Source: Thermoleophilaceae bacterium (GTDB lineage: Bacteria > Actinomycetota > Thermoleophilia > Solirubrobacterales > Thermoleophilaceae). Taken from it: DNA of 10,238 nucleotides. Both the position numbers and the translations under genes were made by a program. Below, in pieces: positions 5,895-10,238 of the stretch. Every line of letters starts with the position of its first letter. The stretch's first letter is position 1. Under the pieces are notes generated by a model. The model was not told the DNA's origin, did no database searches, and saw nothing but the letters and a program-made list of their open reading frames with translations. Where the stretch lies: assembly GCA_013813135.1 (NCBI GenBank), contig JACCSF010000424.1, forward strand, positions 1 through 10,238, read 5' to 3'.

Positions 5895-7553
5895 CTAGGC
5901 CAGGTTCGCCTTGCGCGGGTAGACGACCTCGGGATCGGTGAGGACATTCACCAGCGCGGGCTTTCCAGACGCGAAAGCCCGCTCCAGCGCAGGCCGCAGT
6001 TCCTCGGGGCGCTCGACGAGCTCGCCGTGTCCACCGAGGGCCCGCACGACCTCGTCGTAGCGGCAGCGGGGCTGCAGCTCGGCGGCCACCGAGTACCCGT
6101 AGAGGAATTCCATGGGGTGCTTTTCCAGAGCCCAGATGCCGTTGTTGCCCATCACGCCGACGATCGGCAGGCCGTGGCGCACGAAGCTGTCGAACTCCAT
6201 CCCCGCGAAGCCGAACGCCCCGTCGCCGAGCAACAGGCAGACCTGGCGTTCGGGGTGCGCCACCTTCGCCGCAAGCGCGTAGCCGGGGCCCGATCCCAGA
6301 CAGCCGTACGGACCGGGGTCCATCCAGCAGCCCGGCTCGTAGGTCTCGATAACGCGGCCGGCGAATGAGACGAAGTCACCGCCGTCCCCGATCACGATCG
6401 CGTTGCGGTCGAGCACCTGACTCAGCTCGTGGTACACGCGCAGCGGGTGGAGCGGCGCCCGGTCGTCGGTCAGGTCCGCCTGCTCGCCGGCGCGGTTTTC
6501 ATTCTCGACCTCACGCAGCTCGTTCACCCAGCCGCTGCGCTCGGGTCCGCCGGCGGCGCCCTCGCGCAGCCCGTCCAGCGTCGCCGCGACGCCGCCGTAC
6601 AGCTCGGCCGCGACCTCGCGCGGGTGCGGGCGCTCGGGCGGCGTCGAGCCCAGCACGACGATCTGGGTGTCCTCGCCGAATGAGCCGCCGAAGCCGAGCC
6701 TGAAGTCCATCGGCACGCCCACCACCAGTGCCAGGTCCGCGCCCTTGAGACCCGCGCCGCGCGCGCGAGAAAAGAACATCGGATGGTCGGCCGGCACACA
6801 GCCGCGGGCCAGGCCGTTCAGGAACACCGGCACCGACAGCTCCTCGCACAGCCGCACGAGCGCCTGCTCGCCGCGCGCCCAGTAGAGGCCGGTGCCCGCC
6901 ATCACCACCGGCTTGTGCGCCGCGCGGAGCAGCTCGGCCGCGCGGTCGAGCGCGTCGCCGTCGGCCGCCGCCGGCATCAGCGGGTCCGGGAGGGAGGCCG
7001 GGGCGTCAGCGTCCGCGCCGGACTCCATGAAGACCTGGTCGAGCGGGAAGTCGATGAAGGCCGGCCCGGTCGGCGGCTCGACCGCCGCGTGCAGCGCCTC
7101 GTCGACGAGCGCCGGGATGTCGGCCGTGGTCTGCGCGGTGCGCGCCAGCTTCGTGACGGGCTCGACGAACGGGATGTGGTCGATCTCCTGGAGCGAGCCC
7201 TGACCCCACCGGAAGGCCGGCGCGCGCCCGCCGAGCACGAGCATCGGCGAGCCGTTCTGCATCGCCGAGGCCATGCCGCTCATCCCGTTGGTCACGCCCG
7301 GGCCTGCGGTGAGGGCCGCGACGCCCGGCTCGCGCGTCGCCTTGGCCCAGCCCTCGGCGGCGAAGGCCGCCGACTGCTCGTGGCGGACGTCGACGATGTC
7401 TACCCCCTCCTCGCGGCAGCCGTCGTAGATCGAGAACAGGTGACCGCCCGAGAGGGTGAACAGCGTCGACACGCCGTGGGCCTTTAGACGCTTCGCAACC
7501 AGCCGCCCGCCGTGCAACTGCGTGTCCTGCTGAGTCTCCGTGCCGGTTGTCAT
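5895..7553 (-). CDS. ilvG: Acetolactate-synthase-like thiamine-diphosphate enzyme, IlvG type
   Basis: A 552-residue member of the ThDP-dependent synthase/decarboxylase family, closely resembling M. tuberculosis IlvG (Rv1820) as I recall it. It has three domains. The N-terminal Pyr domain has TLFTLSGGHLFSIYDG and the catalytic glutamate in DVRHEQSAAFAAEGWAKA (Glu59). The central domain contains PMDFRLGFGG (around residue 280) where true acetolactate synthases have RFDDR. The C-terminal PP domain has GDGAFGFAGMEF (443 onward) to GNN (469-471), the Mg/ThDP motif. The GMEFDSFVRHGLPI wording also recalls 2-hydroxyacyl-CoA lyases and oxalyl-CoA decarboxylases. No small regulatory subunit or ilvC lies nearby, so branched-chain synthesis is not established. 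ATG 7553 is chosen over an ATG 14 codons upstream because conserved sequence begins soon after it and the extra codons fill the promoter gap. It is divergent from the dehalogenase. Confidence 0.9.
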   Translation of the reverse strand: MTTGTETQQDTQLHGGRLVAKRLKAHGVSTLFTLSGGHLFSIYDGCREEGVDIVDVRHEQSAAFAAEGWAKATREPGVAALTAGPGVTNGMSGMASAMQNGSPMLVLGGRAPAFRWGQGSLQEIDHIPFVEPVTKLARTAQTTADIPALVDEALHAAVEPPTGPAFIDFPLDQVFMESGADADAPASLPDPLMPAAADGDALDRAAELLRAAHKPVVMAGTGLYWARGEQALVRLCEELSVPVFLNGLARGCVPADHPMFFSRARGAGLKGADLALVVGVPMDFRLGFGGSFGEDTQIVVLGSTPPERPHPREVAAELYGGVAATLDGLREGAAGGPERSGWVNELREVENENRAGEQADLTDDRAPLHPLRVYHELSQVLDRNAIVIGDGGDFVSFAGRVIETYEPGCWMDPGPYGCLGSGPGYALAAKVAHPERQVCLLLGDGAFGFAGMEFDSFVRHGLPIVGVMGNNGIWALEKHPMEFLYGYSVAAELQPRCRYDEVVRALGGHGELVERPEELRPALERAFASGKPALVNVLTDPEVVYPRKANLA

Positions 7554-7586
7554 AAGGGGCGCGAGCCTACTGATGCGCGCGGCTTC

Positions 7587-7594
7587 GGTATACA
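7587..7594. promoter_or_regulatory. Overlapping -10 elements between ilvG and the dehalogenase gene
   Basis: In the 50-bp divergent gap, plus-strand TATACA (7589-7594) lies nine bases above the ATG at 7604. Minus-strand TATACC (7592-7587) overlaps it by four bases and would give ilvG a leader of about 27 bases. A second minus-strand candidate, TAGGCT (7569-7564), lies ten bases above the ilvG ATG. No strong -35 boxes are seen. Confidence 0.35.
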
Positions 7595-7603
7595 CCGAGC
7601 TCT

Positions 7604-8485
7604 ATGGCGGCGTCGCTCAATGGGGATTTCAGAGGCACGTTCCCCTTCGAGCCGCGCTTCGTGAGCGCGGGTGACGTGAGGCTGCACTACGTCGACGAGG
7701 GGCCCTCCGGCGCGGCGCCGCTGCTGTTCGCTCACGGCAACCCGACCTGGAGCTATCTGTGGCGGCGGCCGATCGCCGAGCTGAGTGCGAAGGGGCATCG
7801 CTGCGTCGCCTTCGACCACATGGGCTTCGGGCGCTCGGACAAGCCGCCGCAGCTGTCGGCCTACTCGCTCCAGCGCCACGTTGCCAACGCGCTGGAGCTG
7901 ATCGAGGCGCTCGACCTCAGCGACGTCACCCTGGTCGCGCACGACTGGGGCGGCCCGATCGGACTAGGCGCCCTGCTCCAGCGCAGCGACCGGCTGAGCC
8001 GGGTCGTCCTGATGAACACCTGGGCCTGGGAGCTGCCGAGCTTCCTACCGCCGTTCCTGCGCCAGTTCCGCAGCGAGGGGCTCGGAGAGATCCTGGCGCT
8101 CGGCGGCAACCTGTTCGTCGAGTCGATCCCCGGCGGCATGTACCGACGCGACACCGACCCGGTGATGATGGACGCCTACCGCGCGCCGTTCCCCGACTAC
8201 TGGTCGCGCGCGGGAACGCTCGCATTCCAGCGCGAGATCCCCCTGACCGAGCGCGACCGTAGCGCGCCGCTGATGGCCTCGATTCACGAGCGGCTCCCAA
8301 GCCTCGCCGTGCCGGTCCTGCTCGTGTGGGGGATGCGCGACCCGGTCTTCCAGCCCGTCTTCCTCGAGCAGTGGCGCGAGCTGTTCCCGGACGCGGACAC
8401 GGTCGAGCTCGCGGACGCGTCTCACTTCCTCGTCGAGGACAGCCCCGACGCGGTGACCTCCGCTATTGAGGGTTTCCTGCGCTGA
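7604..8485 (+). CDS. Haloalkane dehalogenase (alpha/beta-hydrolase fold)
   Basis: A 293-residue soluble alpha/beta hydrolase, the usual length for haloalkane dehalogenases, which replace a carbon-bound halogen with hydroxyl through an aspartyl ester. Seen: FAHGNPTWSYLWR (42-54), with Asn46 in the oxyanion/halide position; DHMGFGRSDKP (71-81); VAHDWGGPIGL (111-121), with nucleophile Asp114 and halide-binding Trp115; the cap domain from about 139 (NTWAWELPSFLPPFL); VLLVWGMRDPVF (238-249), with acid Asp246; DASHFLVEDSP (271-281), with His274. Asp-Asp-His with an Asn-Trp halide pair is the pattern described for subfamily III (DrbA/DmbC), though II has the same halide pair. Epoxide hydrolases share HDWGG, but the cap tyrosines needed for them were not identified. 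The ATG at 7604 lacks a ribosome site and is nine bases below a -10-like box. The last 23 bases overlap the convergent phosphatase gene. Confidence 0.9.
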   Translation: MAASLNGDFRGTFPFEPRFVSAGDVRLHYVDEGPSGAAPLLFAHGNPTWSYLWRRPIAELSAKGHRCVAFDHMGFGRSDKPPQLSAYSLQRHVANALELIEALDLSDVTLVAHDWGGPIGLGALLQRSDRLSRVVLMNTWAWELPSFLPPFLRQFRSEGLGEILALGGNLFVESIPGGMYRRDTDPVMMDAYRAPFPDYWSRAGTLAFQREIPLTERDRSAPLMASIHERLPSLAVPVLLVWGMRDPVFQPVFLEQWRELFPDADTVELADASHFLVEDSPDAVTSAIEGFLR

Positions 8486-10238
8486 CGCGCCGCGAGGCGG
8501 CTTCGATGCTCTCGACGTTGCGCGGCAGCACCTCCACGCGCAGGCGGTTGCCGAACACCACGTGCAGCACGACTCCGCCGAAGCGCTCGGCGAGCAGGCG
8601 GGCGTCGCGCTCGGCGTCGTCCACCTCCTGATCGGAGAGCCCGCAGGCCTCGAGGAAGCGCCGGGCGATCGGGCCCTCGAGCTCGCGCGTGGAGAGCTCT
8701 AGCTGTTCGGTGCGGAACAGGCCCATGGTAACGCCCGCCGTGGGCGACACGACGACGGCGGCCATGTCGTCGGACAGCACGTTCGCCTCGGCGGCGACGC
8801 GCTCGATCAGCCCGCGCGCGGTCGCGTTCTCGCCGATCTCCGCCAACAGTTCGGTGAGGCGCTCGCGCCCGAGGATGCCGTCGGCCGTGCGGGCCTCGAT
8901 CAGCCCGTCGGTGAACAGGCATGCGACGGCGCCCGGCATCAGCGGCACGGTGGTCTGGCGCAGCCCGGTGCGCACGCCCACGCCGATCGGAGGTGAGGAC
9001 GCGGCGGTGATCGGGTCGTGCTGCTGGGGACCGACCACGATCGGCGCGGGGTGCCCGGCGCTGGCGTAGGTGAGCGAGCCCGTGTCGGGGTCGTGCACGG
9101 CCAGCAGCACGGTCGCGAAGTCTCCGCCCAGGTTGTCGTCGATCACGCGCCCAGCCACCTGGAGCGCCACTCGCGGCTCGAGCCCAGCCTCGAGGTAGGC
9201 GCGCAGCGTGTAGCGCATGAAGGCGGTGCGGGCGAGCGCGCCGCGTCCGTGGCCCGACACGTCGCCGAGGATGAAGCCCACGCGGCCGCCGGTGAGCGGC
9301 AGCACGTCATAGAAGTCGCCACCCGCGCCGGGCCCGTCGGCCGGCCGGTAGGCCACCGAGGTGAGCAGCGCGCCGACCTTGTCCGGCACCGGCGGCAGCA
9401 GCGCCGTCTGGAGCAGACCGACCTCTTGCAGCAGCTCGCGGCGCTGGCGCGCGAGGCGCCGCGCGCGCAAGGCCGCGAGCAGGTAACCGATGCCGAGCAT
9501 CACCGACAGCGCGGCCAGCGCGGCCAATGCGGCCTTCAGCTCGTCGGGCACGACCTCCACCAAGCGCTCGACCGTGTTGGTCACTACGTTCGAGTCCTCG
9601 TCGCCGGCGCCGCTCCCGCCGTTGCCGTCGTCCTTGCCGCCCGCCCCGGCACCGGCGTCGCCGTCGGCCGGCTGATTCTCGCCGGCCTGGAGTGCGGCCA
9701 GCTCTGTGCCGGCCGGCAATGCGCCGGAGCCGCCGGTGTCCCCGCGCACGATGGTGCCGCCGTCGCTGCCGGCGACCACGCCGAACTCGGGCGCCTTGTC
9801 GCCGCCAGAGCCCTCGCCCAGGTTGTCCGCGTCCTCCATGCTGCCGCTGCCGCTGCCCGTGTCGACGTCCGGGTTGCCCGGGCCCGGCTGCAGAGGATCC
9901 GATGGGCCCGGCTCGTTGCCGGTGTCCGGCGGCAGCGTCACCTGCGGCCGCGCGCTCGGATCCGGAGCCGGCTCCTCAAGGTCGGGCTGGTCGCTGTCGG
10001 GGTCCTGCCCCTTGCTTCCGCCGCTGGGCGGAAGCAGGTCCTCGTTCTGTCCGTCGTCCGGCGGGTCGTCCGGGTCGGCCGCGTCGTCGCCCTTGTCGCC
10101 CCCGCTCGGGCCACCGTCCTCGCCGGTCGCCGGGTCCTCGCCGGTCCCCGGATCCTCCCTCGGATCCGGATCGGTCACCGGCGGCTCGGTGGACCGGCCG
10201 TCCCCGGCCGGTGGCTCGGTCGCCGGGCCATCGTCGGC
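8463..10238 (-). CDS. Membrane-anchored SpoIIE-type PP2C phosphatase (N-terminus outside window)
   Basis: The frame is open to the right edge, so at least 591 residues and probably more; an internal GTG at 10178 is unlikely to be the true start. Residues are counted from that GTG. 1-200 are Asp/Gly/Pro/Ser-rich, acidic and disordered; 214-237 are a membrane helix (LKAALAALAALSVMLGIGYLLAAL) followed by RARRLARQRR, placing the rest inside the cell; 245-265 are a linker ending QTALLPPVP; about 268-480 are the phosphatase. The metal-binding aspartates are present: GAGGDFYD (285-291), GDVSGHG (305-311), FTDGLIEA (422-429), SDDMAAVVV (469-477). It should therefore be active on phosphoserine/threonine, classically on anti-anti-sigma factors in partner switching. 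Residues 491-552 resemble a decayed anti-sigma HATPase. No anti-sigma or STAS gene is visible. The stop codon TAG is at 8463-8465. Confidence 0.93.
   Translation of the reverse strand, partial: ADDGPATEPPAGDGRSTEPPVTDPDPREDPGTGEDPATGEDGGPSGGDKGDDAADPDDPPDDGQNEDLLPPSGGSKGQDPDSDQPDLEEPAPDPSARPQVTLPPDTGNEPGPSDPLQPGPGNPDVDTGSGSGSMEDADNLGEGSGGDKAPEFGVVAGSDGGTIVRGDTGGSGALPAGTELAALQAGENQPADGDAGAGAGGKDDGNGGSGAGDEDSNVVTNTVERLVEVVPDELKAALAALAALSVMLGIGYLLAALRARRLARQRRELLQEVGLLQTALLPPVPDKVGALLTSVAYRPADGPGAGGDFYDVLPLTGGRVGFILGDVSGHGRGALARTAFMRYTLRAYLEAGLEPRVALQVAGRVIDDNLGGDFATVLLAVHDPDTGSLTYASAGHPAPIVVGPQQHDPITAASSPPIGVGVRTGLRQTTVPLMPGAVACLFTDGLIEARTADGILGRERLTELLAEIGENATARGLIERVAAEANVLSDDMAAVVVSPTAGVTMGLFRTEQLELSTRELEGPIARRFLEACGLSDQEVDDAERDARLLAERFGGVVLHVVFGNRLRVEVLPRNVESIEAASRRVSAGNPQ

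Noticed and set aside
5642..5947. Minus-strand open frame of 101 codons covering the small RNA region
   Set aside because: It starts inside the 3' end of ilvG without a ribosome site, has no recognisable motif, and its 3' end overlaps the terminator hairpin and the end of ppx. Promoter and fold point to RNA instead.
6783..7487. Plus-strand 234-codon frame opposite ilvG
   Set aside because: Antisense shadow of ilvG with low-complexity Arg/Val/Gly composition and no family resemblance.
7554..7595. Fourteen-codon N-terminal extension of ilvG
   Set aside because: It fills the divergent promoter gap, is not similar to anything expected, and the internal ATG at 7553 aligns with the start of the mycobacterial IlvG protein as I recall it.
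10176..10178. GTG as start codon of the SpoIIE-type phosphatase
   Set aside because: The same frame continues open to the window edge with the same Pro/Glu/Asp-rich repeats, and the topology requires a signal or membrane segment further upstream.

Overview
This is a GC-rich window with strong G/C bias at third codon positions, GTG as well as ATG starts, and several start codons lying only a few bases below a -10-like hexamer. It fits a high-GC actinobacterium. The IlvG-like enzyme resembles the mycobacterial protein, and a SpoIIE-type phosphatase with a long acidic domain would also fit Thermoleophilia/Solirubrobacterales. The exact taxon cannot be read from the sequence.

Layout, left to right. 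(1) 1-89: the last 28 codons of an unrecognised plus-strand gene, then about 160 bp with a tandem GGGCCC-containing repeat. (2) 248-392: an initiator tRNA-fMet on the minus strand with its own promoter and terminator. The promoter's -35 box contains the stop codon of the next gene. (3) 389-823: a SnoaL/NTF2-like small protein (minus), divergent from (4) 868-4110, a 1080-residue protein that joins a FAD-dependent carotenoid-desaturase-like oxidoreductase to an acetoacetate-decarboxylase-like domain. A palindromic TAGGATCCTA in the divergent gap offers a -10 in both directions. (5) 4244-4588: a small one-pass membrane or secreted protein with a duplicated 20-residue repeat (minus). (6) 4727-5650: a Ppx/GppA exopolyphosphatase (plus). 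(7) 5649-5828: a candidate free-standing small RNA on the minus strand, with a recognisable promoter, a rod-like fold of nested helices and a terminator hairpin shared with ppx. (8) 5895-7553: an IlvG-type thiamine-diphosphate enzyme (minus), divergent across 50 bp from (9) 7604-8485, a haloalkane dehalogenase (plus). (10) 8463 to the right edge: a membrane-anchored SpoIIE-type PP2C phosphatase (minus, N-terminus outside the window), overlapping the dehalogenase gene tail to tail by 23 bp.

The genes alternate in strand and mostly form single-gene units with their own promoters, so no multi-gene operon or single pathway is evident. Ppx (polyphosphate/(p)ppGpp metabolism), the SpoIIE phosphatase (partner-switching stress signalling) and the possible 6S-like RNA would all fit stress or stationary-phase physiology, but nothing in the sequence ties them together. 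The most novel candidates are the small RNA at 5649-5828, the oxidoreductase-decarboxylase fusion, and the degenerate HATPase-like tail on the phosphatase.
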